Positions 34,091 through 42,700 of a stretch of 42,810 nt of DNA are shown here, one piece after another (position 1 is the stretch's first letter; every line of letters starts with the position of its first letter). Both the position numbers and the translations under genes were made by a program. Source of the DNA: Allocoprococcus comes (GTDB lineage: Bacteria; Bacillota; Clostridia; Lachnospirales; Lachnospiraceae). Location of the stretch: positions 1 through 42,810 of the forward strand of contig NZ_JAAIMM010000030.1 of the NCBI RefSeq assembly GCF_013300725.1, given 5' to 3'. The notes beneath the pieces are model-generated. The model worked only from the letters and a program-made list of their open reading frames with translations. It ran no database searches and was not told the origin of the DNA.

Positions 34091-35008
34091 ATGAGAAATC
34101 TTGAAAAGTACAAAGGCGTAATCCCTGCATTCTATGCATGCTATGACAACGAAGGAAATGTAAGCCCGGAAGGCGTTCAGGCACTGACAAAATACTTTGT
34201 AGAAAAAGGTGTGAAAGGTGTATATGTGAACGGTTCGTCAGGAGAATGTATTTATCAGAGCGTAGAAGACCGTAAGATCATCCTTGAGAACGTTATGAAA
34301 GCAGCAGAAGGAAAGCTTACAGTTATCGCACACGTTGCATGCAATAACACAAAAGATAGCCAGGAACTTGCAAGACATGCAGAAAGCCTTGGAGTTGATG
34401 CAATCGCAGCAATCCCACCGATCTACTTCCACCTGCCAGAGTATGCAATCGCTCAGTACTGGAATGACATCAGTGCAGCAGCACCAAACACAGACTTCGT
34501 AATCTACAACATTCCACAGCTTGCAGGAGTGGCTCTTACACAGGGACTTTTCGCAGAGATGAGAAAGAATCCTAACGTAATTGGTGTTAAGAACTCTTCT
34601 ATGCCGGTACAGGATATCCAGATGTTCAAACAGGCAGCAGGCCCTGACTACATCATCTTCAACGGACCAGATGAGCAGTTCATGAGTGGACGTGTCATTG
34701 GAGCTGAAGGAGCAATCGGTGGTACATACGGAGTTATGCCGGAATTATATCTGAAATTAGACGAGTATGTAAGAGCCGGAAAGATGGAAGAAGCAAGAGA
34801 AATCCAGTATGCTTGTGATGAGATTATCTATAAGATGTGCTCTGCACACGGAAATATGTACGCAGTGATCAAAGCTATGTTAAAGATCAACGAAGGTCTG
34901 GAACTTGGCGGAGTAAGAGAGCCACTGCCAGCATTAGTAGAAGAAGACATGGCTATCGTTGAAGAAGCAGCTAAGATGGTTCGCGACGCAAAAGCTAAAT
35001 ATCTGTAA
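34091..35008 (+). CDS. nanA: N-acetylneuraminate lyase
   Basis: A 305-residue class I aldolase of the DHDPS/NAL superfamily. The sugar/pyruvate-binding YVNGSSGECIYQSVEDRK, the tyrosine in DFVIYNIPQLAGV (about 137) and the Schiff-base lysine in NVIGVKNSSMPV (about 165) are in place. It splits N-acetylneuraminate into ManNAc and pyruvate. AAGGAG precedes the ATG. It lies 62 bases after nanE with no terminator between, so it is cotranscribed. Confidence 0.95.
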   Translation: MRNLEKYKGVIPAFYACYDNEGNVSPEGVQALTKYFVEKGVKGVYVNGSSGECIYQSVEDRKIILENVMKAAEGKLTVIAHVACNNTKDSQELARHAESLGVDAIAAIPPIYFHLPEYAIAQYWNDISAAAPNTDFVIYNIPQLAGVALTQGLFAEMRKNPNVIGVKNSSMPVQDIQMFKQAAGPDYIIFNGPDEQFMSGRVIGAEGAIGGTYGVMPELYLKLDEYVRAGKMEEAREIQYACDEIIYKMCSAHGNMYAVIKAMLKINEGLELGGVREPLPALVEEDMAIVEEAAKMVRDAKAKYL

Positions 35009-35057
35009 GATTATATAAAAAATACGTGAAAGAAAAATATCTGTAAGGAGAGAGACG

Positions 35058-36563
35058 ATGCAAGGGTTTACCGTAGTAGATTTAGTCATTTTAGTAGTTT
35101 ATCTCGCGGCTGTACTGTTCGCCGGCCTTCATTTCGCAAAGAAAGAAATGAAAGGAAAAGAGTATTTTAAAGGAGACGGAACTGTACCGTGGTGGGTAAC
35201 TTCCGTATCAATTTTCGCAACACTGTTAAGTCCGATTTCATTCCTGTCATTAGCAGGAAACTCATACGCAGGAACATGGATCATGTGGTTCGCACAGCTT
35301 GGTATGCTGTTAGCTATCCCGATCACGATTAAATTCTTCCTGCCAATCTACAGCAAACTGGATATTGATACAGCATATCATTATCTGGAACTGAGATTCG
35401 GAAGCAAAGGACTTCGTGTACTTGGAGCTGTAATGTTCATCATTTACCAGATCGGACGTATGTCAATCATCATGTACCTTCCATGTATGGTACTTGGAAG
35501 TCTGACTGGAATCAGCGTAAACTTACTGATCATTATCATGGGTATCATTGCTATTATTTACTCATACACAGGAGGTCTTAAATCCGTACTTTGGACAGAC
35601 TTCATCCAGGGATCTGTACTTCTGATCGGTGTTACATTTGCACTGATCTTCCTGTTAGCACACTTAGATGGTGGATTTGGAGCAATCGCACATGCACTGA
35701 CAACAGAGCATAAGTTCCTTGCTGTAGATCAGCCAATCTTCAATGCTAATATTTTTAAAGACAGCGTATTCATCATGATCGTTGGTGCCGGATTCAATAC
35801 AATGGCATCTTACGTATCAAGCCAGGATATTGTACAGCGTTTTACAACAACAACTGATACAAAGAAACTGAACAAAATGATGCTTGCAAACGGAGGATTA
35901 TCAATCTTCATCGCAACAGTATTCTACCTGATCGGTACAGGATTATACGTATTCTATCAGCAGAATACACTTCCACCGGCAGCAGCTCAGGACCAGATCT
36001 TCGCATCTTACATCGCATTTGAGCTTCCGGTTGGTATAACAGGACTTCTGTTAGCAGCTATTTATGCAGCAGCACAGTCTACACTTTCTACAGGTCTGAA
36101 CTCTGTAGCATCAAGCTGGACACTGGATATCCAGGCAAGACTTTCTAAGAAAGAATTAAGCTTTGAGAAACAGACAAAGATCGGACAGTATGTATCTCTG
36201 ATTGTTGGTATCTTCGCAATCGTAGTTGCTATGGTACTGGCTAACGGCGGAGTAAAATCTGCATACGAATGGTTCAATGGATTCATGGGACTGGTACTTG
36301 GTATCCTGATCGGAACATTTATCCTTGGAGCATTTACAAAGGTTGCCAATACATTTGGTGCAGTATGTGCATTCATCGTTGCATCAGGCGTAATGGTATA
36401 CATCAAATACTTCGTACCTGCTGATCACGTATCAATCTGGTCATACTCAATCATCTCAATTGTAGTATCACTGGTAATTGGTATCCCGGCAAGTATCATC
36501 TGGAGAAAGGCAAAAGGAGACAATTCCGTACCTGCTCCTAACACAACCATTTACAAAAACTAA
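35058..36563 (+). CDS. Sodium:solute symporter (SSS family), predicted sialic acid transporter
   Basis: A 501-residue membrane protein with about thirteen helices. SSS signatures are VPWWVTSVSIFATLLSPISF near residues 42-61 and SYTGGLKSVLWTDFIQGSVL (about 171-190). Position between nanA and yhcH makes Na+-coupled uptake of N-acetylneuraminate by far the best reading, analogous to SiaT/NanT-type SSS proteins in other bacteria. No TRAP or ABC sialic acid importer and no sialidase is seen in the window, which suggests scavenging of free sialic acid. AAGGAG lies eight bases before the ATG. Confidence 0.9.
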   Translation: MQGFTVVDLVILVVYLAAVLFAGLHFAKKEMKGKEYFKGDGTVPWWVTSVSIFATLLSPISFLSLAGNSYAGTWIMWFAQLGMLLAIPITIKFFLPIYSKLDIDTAYHYLELRFGSKGLRVLGAVMFIIYQIGRMSIIMYLPCMVLGSLTGISVNLLIIIMGIIAIIYSYTGGLKSVLWTDFIQGSVLLIGVTFALIFLLAHLDGGFGAIAHALTTEHKFLAVDQPIFNANIFKDSVFIMIVGAGFNTMASYVSSQDIVQRFTTTTDTKKLNKMMLANGGLSIFIATVFYLIGTGLYVFYQQNTLPPAAAQDQIFASYIAFELPVGITGLLLAAIYAAAQSTLSTGLNSVASSWTLDIQARLSKKELSFEKQTKIGQYVSLIVGIFAIVVAMVLANGGVKSAYEWFNGFMGLVLGILIGTFILGAFTKVANTFGAVCAFIVASGVMVYIKYFVPADHVSIWSYSIISIVVSLVIGIPASIIWRKAKGDNSVPAPNTTIYKN

Positions 36564-36581
36564 GAAGGAGTGACGATTTTC

Positions 36582-37031
36582 GTGATTTTTGGAAATATCA
36601 ATAATTTATCAGAATTCCCATTCTTAGAAGAACAGGTAAAAGAGTGCTTTGAATATGCAAAGACACACGACCTTGCATCTTATGAAAAGGGAAGTCATGA
36701 GATCGATGGTGACAGACTTTTTGTCAATATCGTAGAATATACAACAACAACACCGGAAGAACGTTTCTGGGAAGCACATAAGAATTATCTGGACGTCCAT
36801 GTAATGATCCATGGAAATGAACAGATCGATCTGAACTTCATTCAGAATATGGAATTAAAAGATTTTGTGGAAAAAGATGATTTTCTTCCGATGGATGGAG
36901 AAAAGAATTCTTCCGTAGTCCTGACAGATGGAGATTTCCTGATCTGTTATCCAAGTGACGGACACAGAACAGCGGTTCAGGTTCAGGAACCGGAAACCAT
37001 CAAAAAGGCAATATTTAAAGTAAAGATTTAA
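36582..37031 (+). CDS. yhcH: YhcH/YjgK/YiaL (NanQ-like) family protein
   Basis: GTG 36582 (MIFGNINNLSEFPFLEE) is taken as start because the AAGGAG at 36565-36570 would overlap the in-frame GTG at 36570. Product 149 residues, DUF386 cupin-like fold, with conserved EYTTTTPEERFWEAHKNYLD, VHVMIHGNEQID and the metal-binding histidines in AHKNYLDVHVM and SDGHRTAVQV. E. coli YhcH (NanQ) acts as a sialic acid anomerase that speeds supply of the lyase substrate; the same role is inferred here from family and position. It ends at a terminator. Confidence 0.9.
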   Translation: MIFGNINNLSEFPFLEEQVKECFEYAKTHDLASYEKGSHEIDGDRLFVNIVEYTTTTPEERFWEAHKNYLDVHVMIHGNEQIDLNFIQNMELKDFVEKDDFLPMDGEKNSSVVLTDGDFLICYPSDGHRTAVQVQEPETIKKAIFKVKI

Positions 37032-37045
37032 TCAGAAAAAGTCGA

Positions 37046-37078
37046 GGGCAAACCATAAAAGAACGGTTTGCCCTTTTC
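37046..37078 (+). terminator. Terminator after yhcH
   Basis: GGGCAAACC (37046-37054) pairs with GGTTTGCCC (37065-37073), followed by TTTTC. Its right arm contains the -35 box of the next promoter. Confidence 0.85.
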
Positions 37079-37096
37079 TGGCTGAACGAGTATAAT
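37068..37096 (+). promoter_or_regulatory. nanK promoter nested in the upstream terminator
   Basis: TTGCCC (37068-37073), 17-base spacer, TATAAT (37091-37096). The -35 box is the 3' arm of the yhcH terminator. The position rules out the in-frame ATG at 37095 as start, because it lies within the -10 box. Confidence 0.75.
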
Positions 37097-37124
37097 GAAG
37101 GAAAATGAAAGAGGCAAAGCAGAG

Positions 37125-38006
37125 ATGAAAAAATATATTAGTATTGACATCGGCGGCACAGCAATCAAATATGGTATTGTGAGCGAAGATGCAGAAGTAT
37201 TGTTAAAGAAAGAAATGAAGACAGAAGCGCAGAAAGGCGGACCGGCGATCCTTGATAAAGTCATCGGTATCGTAGAAGCATTAAAAGAAGAGGCAGACGC
37301 AGGTGTGTGTATTTCTACAGCCGGTATGGTTGACATTGAGAAAGGTGAAATCTTCTATTCGGCACCGCTGATCCCGAATTATATCGGAACGGCATTCAAA
37401 AAGACGGTAGAAGAACGATTCGGAATTCCATGTGAAGTGGAAAATGATGTGAATTGTGCGGGACTTGCTGAGTACAAAGCAGGAGCGGCGGCAGGAAGTA
37501 AGGCGACTGTGATGCTGACGATCGGAACCGGAATCGGCGGCTGTATTTTGCTGAATGGCGAGGTGTTCCACGGATTCAGTAACAGCGCATGTGAAGTCGG
37601 ATATATGCATATGGATGACAGCGATTTTCAGACACTCGGAGCAGCCAGTATTCTGACGAAGAAGGTTGCGGCATGGAAGGGAGAACCGGCAGAAAATTGG
37701 AGCGGATATCGCATTTTTGAAGAGGCAAAAAAAGGTGATAAGATCTGTAACCGTGCAATTGATGAGATGACGGATGTACTTGGGAAAGGTATTGCCAATA
37801 TCTGCTATGTAGTGAATCCGGAAGTTGTTGTACTTGGCGGCGGAATCATGGCGCAGGAAGCATTCCTGAAGGACAAGATTGAAAAAGCAGTGGAAAAATA
37901 CCTGGTGTCCAGCATGTGGGAGCATACAAGTATCGCATTTGCCAAAAACCAGAACAATGCCGGTATGTTAGGCGCATTCTATCATTTTCAGGGAAGACAT
38001 GCATAG
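37125..38006 (+). CDS. nanK: ROK-family sugar kinase, predicted N-acetylmannosamine kinase
   Basis: ATG 37125 (MKKYISIDIGGTAIKYGIVS) is the only start compatible with the promoter at 37068-37096. Product 293 residues. ATP-binding DIGGTAIKYG, catalytic ENDVNCAGLAEY (aspartate about residue 105) and MLTIGTGIGGCILLNGEVFHG are typical. The usual ROK zinc motif (CxCGxxGCxE) after the HExGH-type segment is absent: here EVGYMHMDDSDFQTLGAAS is found. Position in the nan cluster makes ManNAc the likely substrate. Confidence 0.88.
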   Translation: MKKYISIDIGGTAIKYGIVSEDAEVLLKKEMKTEAQKGGPAILDKVIGIVEALKEEADAGVCISTAGMVDIEKGEIFYSAPLIPNYIGTAFKKTVEERFGIPCEVENDVNCAGLAEYKAGAAAGSKATVMLTIGTGIGGCILLNGEVFHGFSNSACEVGYMHMDDSDFQTLGAASILTKKVAAWKGEPAENWSGYRIFEEAKKGDKICNRAIDEMTDVLGKGIANICYVVNPEVVVLGGGIMAQEAFLKDKIEKAVEKYLVSSMWEHTSIAFAKNQNNAGMLGAFYHFQGRHA

Positions 38007-38044
38007 TCTGGAGTTATAAAATAAAGAAGCAGGAATAGTAAGAT

Positions 38045-38881
38045 ATGGAATATTATGCAAAATCAGTCGTTCCGATCATAGAATCGAATTATGATAAATT
38101 TACGACAGTGGAACGGAATATCGCAGATTTTTTTATACAGAACAGAAAGAAAGTGGATTTTTCATCAAAATCCATTTCCGAGAGACTCTTCGTATCAGAA
38201 GCGTCGTTATCCAGATTTGCGAAGAAATGCGGATATCGCGGATACAGAGAATTCATCTATCAGTATGAAGAGACATTTGTAGAAAAGCAGGAATCCATTA
38301 CCGGTAATACGCGAATGATCCTGAATGCGTATCAGGAACTTCTGAATAAGACTTACAGTCTGGTGGATGAGGCGCAGATTGCAAGGATCAGCAGATATCT
38401 GAATCAGGCGGAGCGTGTGTTCGTGTGCGGAACCGGAAGTTCCGGTCTGGCAGCAAGAGAGATGGAACTGCGTTTTATGCGAATTGGTGTGGATATTGAT
38501 TCGCTGGTAGAAAGAGATATGATGCGTATGCAGGCGGTATTTCAGGACAGAAGAAGCCTCGTATTCGGAATCAGTATCAGCGGATCCAAGGAAGAGGTCT
38601 TGTTTCTTCTGAAAGAAGCATATCGGAAAGGTGCGAAAACGATTCTTTTTACGGCGAACAACCGGGGTGGCTTCGAGCAGTTCTGCACAGAAGTTGTTCT
38701 GATTCCATCACTCAGACACCTGAATCATGGGAATGTAATCTCACCGCAGTTCCCGATTTTGGTCATGCTTGATATTATCTATTCTTACTATTTGGAACAG
38801 GATAAATATGAAAAAGAAGTTCTGCATGATAATACACTGCGTGCACTGGAAGAAGGAGAAGGGATGCACAGGAGTTTTTAG
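38045..38881 (+). CDS. RpiR-family regulator with SIS domain, probable regulator of the nan/nag genes
   Basis: A 278-residue protein. The N-terminal HTH_6 (FTTVERNIADFFIQNRKKVD, ISERLFVSEASLSRFAKKCG; residues 18-75) is followed by a sugar-phosphate-binding SIS domain (RVFVCGTGSSGLAAREME, VFGISISGSKEEVLFLLKEA; about 125-250). RpiR proteins such as NanR usually bind an aminosugar phosphate (ManNAc-6-P or GlcN-6-P) as effector. It sits between nanK and nagA, and likely binds the inverted motifs in the nagB-nanE gap. The ribosome site is weak (AGGAATA). Confidence 0.9.
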   Translation: MEYYAKSVVPIIESNYDKFTTVERNIADFFIQNRKKVDFSSKSISERLFVSEASLSRFAKKCGYRGYREFIYQYEETFVEKQESITGNTRMILNAYQELLNKTYSLVDEAQIARISRYLNQAERVFVCGTGSSGLAAREMELRFMRIGVDIDSLVERDMMRMQAVFQDRRSLVFGISISGSKEEVLFLLKEAYRKGAKTILFTANNRGGFEQFCTEVVLIPSLRHLNHGNVISPQFPILVMLDIIYSYYLEQDKYEKEVLHDNTLRALEEGEGMHRSF

Positions 38882-38928
38882 AATGTTAAGAGGTATGTTG
38901 GGAAAAAATAAAATGGAGGATATATAAA

Positions 38929-40080
38929 ATGATAATCAAAAATGTAATTGTCTATACAGAAGACAAAAAATTTACAGCAGGCGGCATTGTTGTTCACGAT
39001 GACAAGATCGAAAGCATTTACACGACAGAAAACGTACCGGATATGCCGGGGGAAGAAGTCGTTGACGGACAGGGGGCATACGCAATTCCGGGACTGATCG
39101 ATCTGCATTTCCACGGGTGTATGGGAGATGACTTCTGTGATAACAGTAAAGAGGCTATTGAAAATATTGCAAAATATGAGGCTTCTGTGGGTGTTACAAC
39201 AATCGCACCAGCAACGATGACACTTCCGGTAGAAGAACTGGAAGATATCTTAAGAACAGCAGCAGAATACAAAAAAGAGCAGAATCCGAAGGGAGCGGAT
39301 CTTGTAGGCGTGAACATGGAAGGCCCGTTCATCAGCCCGGTGAAAAAAGGAGCGCAGGATGAAAGAAATATCATGCCTTGTGATACGGACATTTGTCAGA
39401 GATTCCTTGATGCTTCGGAAGGCCTTGTGAAGTTTGTAGGACTTGCGCCGGAAGAAAGCGAGGACGCAGTTGCATTTGTAGAAGCAATGAAAGATAAAGT
39501 GAACATTTCGCTTGCACATACCAATGCGGATTATGCACATGCGAAAGCAGCATTCGATGCCGGAGCAAATCATGCCGTACATCTCTTTAATGCGATGCCT
39601 GCATTCACTCATCGTGAACCGGGTGTTGTAGGAGCAGTGTCCGACAGTGCACATGTAATGGCAGAGATTATCTGTGACGGTGTACATATCCATCCATCGA
39701 TGGTGAGAGCAGCGTTCAAGATGATGGGAGCAGACCGTATGATCCTGATCAGCGACAGTATGCGTGCGACCGGAATGCCGGACGGACAGTATACACTTGG
39801 TGGATTGGATGTAAAAGTAGTCGGTAATCATGCAACACTGGTATCTGATGGAGCGCTTGCAGGATCTGTTACAAACCTTGCAGACTGTATGCGTACGGTA
39901 GTTAAGAAGATGGAGATCCCGCTTGAGACGGCTGTAGCATGTGCGACGATCAATCCGGCTAAGAGTCTTGGAATTGAAGATACATATGGTTCGATCGCAC
40001 CGGGAAAGAAAGCGAATATCGTATTATTAGACGAGAATTTGGAGCTTAAGATGGTAATTAAGGACGGACAGGAATTATAA
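38929..40080 (+). CDS. nagA: N-acetylglucosamine-6-phosphate deacetylase
   Basis: A 383-residue amidohydrolase. IPGLIDLHFHGCMGDDF carries the first metal-site segment, VNMEGPFISPVKKGAQ the glutamate, ISLAHTNADYAHA and NHAVHLFNAMPAFTHREPG the histidines, and LISDSMRATGMPDGQY the catalytic aspartate. It removes acetate from GlcNAc-6-P, feeding NagB. GGAGG precedes the ATG by eight bases. Together with nagB at 32.3 kb it completes the path to fructose-6-P. Confidence 0.97.
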   Translation: MIIKNVIVYTEDKKFTAGGIVVHDDKIESIYTTENVPDMPGEEVVDGQGAYAIPGLIDLHFHGCMGDDFCDNSKEAIENIAKYEASVGVTTIAPATMTLPVEELEDILRTAAEYKKEQNPKGADLVGVNMEGPFISPVKKGAQDERNIMPCDTDICQRFLDASEGLVKFVGLAPEESEDAVAFVEAMKDKVNISLAHTNADYAHAKAAFDAGANHAVHLFNAMPAFTHREPGVVGAVSDSAHVMAEIICDGVHIHPSMVRAAFKMMGADRMILISDSMRATGMPDGQYTLGGLDVKVVGNHATLVSDGALAGSVTNLADCMRTVVKKMEIPLETAVACATINPAKSLGIEDTYGSIAPGKKANIVLLDENLELKMVIKDGQEL

Positions 40081-40123
40081 TTCATGCAATTTATAGTATA
40101 AGGCCATTTGGTGTTAAGGACAG

Positions 40124-40693
40124 ATGAAAAAGATTATATTTTTAGGTGACAGTATTACAGATGCCAGTCATTGCTTTTTAGAAAATCCACTGGGAAACGG
40201 TTATGTGAATATGGTGGCTGAGAAGTTGAATGACAGTGACGGCGGAAGGAAGAAGTACGACATTATGAATCGAGGACATGATGGATTCACGATTCATGGA
40301 GTGAAACGTATATTGGAGAAGAAATGCATTTTAAAACGACCGGATGTCGTAAGCATTCTGATAGGATGCAATGACGTCGGAGTTATGATGAATACAGGAA
40401 AGAGTCTGGAAGAACAGCAGTTTGAAGCCTGTTATGAAGCCATTGTGAAAGAAATTACAGAGCAATCGGATGCAAAGCTTATCTGTATGTCGCCATTTAT
40501 AGTGCCATATCCCGGAATGTATGAAAACTGGATTCCGGGAATAAAACAGACAGAAAGAATCGAAAAAAAGATTGCAGAAAAATATCATGCGGACTTTCTT
40601 ACGCTTCAGGACATGATAATATTGAAAGCAGAAAAAGCAGGATATGAGAGTGTTACAACGGATAAAAGCTATACAAAGTGTCAGACAAAATGA
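40124..40693 (+). pseudogene. SGNH/GDSL hydrolase lacking its C-terminal catalytic block
   Basis: A 189-residue frame. Block I IIFLGDSITDASH (nucleophile serine), the block II glycine in IMNRGHDGFT and block III IGCNDVG (asparagine) are intact, but the expected block V DxxH with its HLTxxGH continuation is missing. The frame goes from ESVTT into DKSYTKCQTK and stops. The stop is about 50 bases before the IS1634 left end, so the tail was probably lost by insertion or rearrangement. In other sialic-acid islands such esterases may remove O-acetyl groups; this copy is probably inactive. It follows nagA by 43 bases. Confidence 0.75.
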
Positions 40694-40763
40694 TTTTTTG
40701 CACGATTGGGTTCCAGTTTTTCTGGGGTTGTGATATAATCTCATCTTTGACAGTTGATTAGTT

Positions 40764-40809
40764 AAAAAAGTGCCACAATCCCTGTAAATACAAGGGGTGT
40801 GGCACTTTT
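40764..40809. terminator. Terminator inside the IS1634 left end
   Basis: AAAAGTGCCACA and CCCT (within 40766-40783) pair with AGGG and TGTGGCACTTTT (within 40793-40809). It is flanked by A and T runs on both sides, so it can stop the transposase message and also transcription arriving from the nan/nag cluster. Confidence 0.88.
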
Positions 40810-40837
40810 GTCTGCATACACGAAATATAGTAATGTT

Positions 40838-42565
40838 TTATCTCCGCTTACTTTTTTTCTGAATTCCTTTCATTTTACGTTTTGTTATGAATTGATAGTC
40901 CGTTCTGAATCCGCAGGTTTCATGGAGATCGTCAGTGATTTCTTGACGTTCATATACCGGCATGAAGCCCTGTTCTTCTATATCCGTAAATTTTATGTCT
41001 TTTAAAGTGTGGAGTAATTGTTCTGTGGTATAAGTCCCTTTCAAGGAGCGGTTTAATAACCGGAAATGTAACAGAGCAAGAAAACAGGTAAGGAAATGAG
41101 CTTTAATCCGATCTTCACGGTTTAAATAAACGGGTCTATCTTCAAAGTCTGTTTTCATAGTTCTGAAACAGTCTTCAATCTGCCATCTTCCTTCACTGAC
41201 TTTTAAGATATCTGCAACGTCATCATCAAGCAGATCGGTACATACCGCATAAAGACCGTCATACATTTCTTCTTCGGCAATCTTATCCGTATCAAGATAA
41301 TAGTGAATCTTAGCTTTTTCTCCTTCGTTGGTTACAGCTATCTTATTTACAAATCTTGCAGGATCATTTGGATTTTTACGCTGTTTTTTTAGAGAGCCAT
41401 TTGCAACCATTTTTTCTGCCCGACTGATCTGCTCTGCACGGATGGCTTTCTGGTAAGCAGCATATTTAGGGGAGTAGGTTATGATCAATCTTTGATCCAG
41501 TTTTTTTGTTGTAAATGGTTCGTCTTTATAATAAAGCTGGTTCTTGTCATCATCTGTCAGTTTTGTGAGGTCAACAGGTTTATCATCTGAGAGGCGTTTG
41601 AAGCCTGTTTTCTTTAAAGCCCATGTCCGGTCTTCGGCAGGCAGCTTTTTGATGGACTGAGTGACAATAAAGGCCCGCCGTCCCATGTGATTAAGAACAC
41701 GGTTATCCTCAGAAGCAAGTCCGGCGTCACTGCAATAGATAAACTTATCACAGCCGAATTGCTGGAGAATCTTTGTTTCTAAAGGTTTTAAGGATTTCTG
41801 CTCATTTTGGTTTCCAGGAAAGAGTGAGAAAGCCAAAGGTATTCCGTCACCATCTGTAAAAAGTCCCATTTGAATAATGGGATTCGGACGGTGCTCTTTG
41901 CTTTTTCCGTATTTTTTATCTCCATCTTCCTGTTCGATTTCAAAGTAGTAGTTCGTGCAATCATAGAAAAGGATCCGATCCATTCTGTCACCGAGGAAAA
42001 AACTGTTTTTATAAACTTCTGATTGAATAAAATCCATTTCAGAAGCAAGAACAGAAAGAGCTCGGTACACATCATGAAGTTCATAAGTAGGAGGCTCAAG
42101 GAACTGTTTTGCTGCTCGGAAGGAAGAACTTTTGCTGGAAGGTTCCAGAACCCTTGTATAAATTAAATCAGATAAAATCGCATTAAGATCATACTCGAAT
42201 TTATGTCGGCTTTTGATTTTTCTGCAGACAGAATCGAGCTTAAGCCCATAGTAAATCGATTGAAGGAAAAGATATCCGCCAGAAAAAAGTTTCTGCTTAT
42301 TATAGTCCATGAGTCTGTTGGAATGAAATGGGATCATGACAGTAGCATCCTCTTTTTCACTTTTATATTTCAGTGTTTCAAGACGAGCCTGTTCATTTGC
42401 CCATTCAACAACTCCGTCACGATCCGTGTGGAGCTGCGCTGATAATTCAGCTAACGTACCTAATTTTCGGATGGTTTTGGAAGTACTTTTCCCATTGGCA
42501 TTTGTATAGGACTGAGTGATGTAAAAGGACTCGGAATTTTTTGATTTTGATGTTGTTATACGCAC
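40838..42565 (-). CDS. IS1634-family transposase
   Basis: GTG 42565 is chosen (protein begins with RITTSKSKNSESFYITQSYT after the initiator) because AGAGGTG lies seven bases upstream; the longer frame from 42601 has no such site. Product 575 residues, full length for IS1634/IS4-superfamily DDE transposases. The first catalytic aspartate is probably in ILFYDCTNYYFEIEQED, the second in FIYCSDAGLASEDN, and the YREK-type glutamate block is replaced by the family form EGRWQIEDCFRTMKTDFEDR. The gene is intact, so the element may be mobile. Confidence 0.93.
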   Translation of the reverse strand: MRITTSKSKNSESFYITQSYTNANGKSTSKTIRKLGTLAELSAQLHTDRDGVVEWANEQARLETLKYKSEKEDATVMIPFHSNRLMDYNKQKLFSGGYLFLQSIYYGLKLDSVCRKIKSRHKFEYDLNAILSDLIYTRVLEPSSKSSSFRAAKQFLEPPTYELHDVYRALSVLASEMDFIQSEVYKNSFFLGDRMDRILFYDCTNYYFEIEQEDGDKKYGKSKEHRPNPIIQMGLFTDGDGIPLAFSLFPGNQNEQKSLKPLETKILQQFGCDKFIYCSDAGLASEDNRVLNHMGRRAFIVTQSIKKLPAEDRTWALKKTGFKRLSDDKPVDLTKLTDDDKNQLYYKDEPFTTKKLDQRLIITYSPKYAAYQKAIRAEQISRAEKMVANGSLKKQRKNPNDPARFVNKIAVTNEGEKAKIHYYLDTDKIAEEEMYDGLYAVCTDLLDDDVADILKVSEGRWQIEDCFRTMKTDFEDRPVYLNREDRIKAHFLTCFLALLHFRLLNRSLKGTYTTEQLLHTLKDIKFTDIEEQGFMPVYERQEITDDLHETCGFRTDYQFITKRKMKGIQKKSKRR

Positions 42566-42700
42566 AATAATCACCTCTGTCACTATTATACCATACATCA
42601 CTAAATATTACTATATAATAAAAATAAAAATTTGACAAAAAAATAAGCCTATTTCAAGGCTTTGAAGTACTTTTTGGGATTTCAATGTGTCAAACTCCCG

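Larger units (their letters stand above)
40746..42694 (-). mobile_element. IS1634-family insertion sequence
   Basis: The left terminus TTTGACAGTTGATTAG (from 40746) and the reverse complement of the right terminus, TTTGACACATTGAAATCC (from 42694), share TTTGACA, TTGA and then an AAAAAGT block about 12 bases further in, so I read them as imperfect terminal inverted repeats of about 35 bp. Length is about 1.95 kb with one intact transposase on the minus strand. No short target duplication is evident; IS1634 itself is known for long, variable target duplications. Confidence 0.82.
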
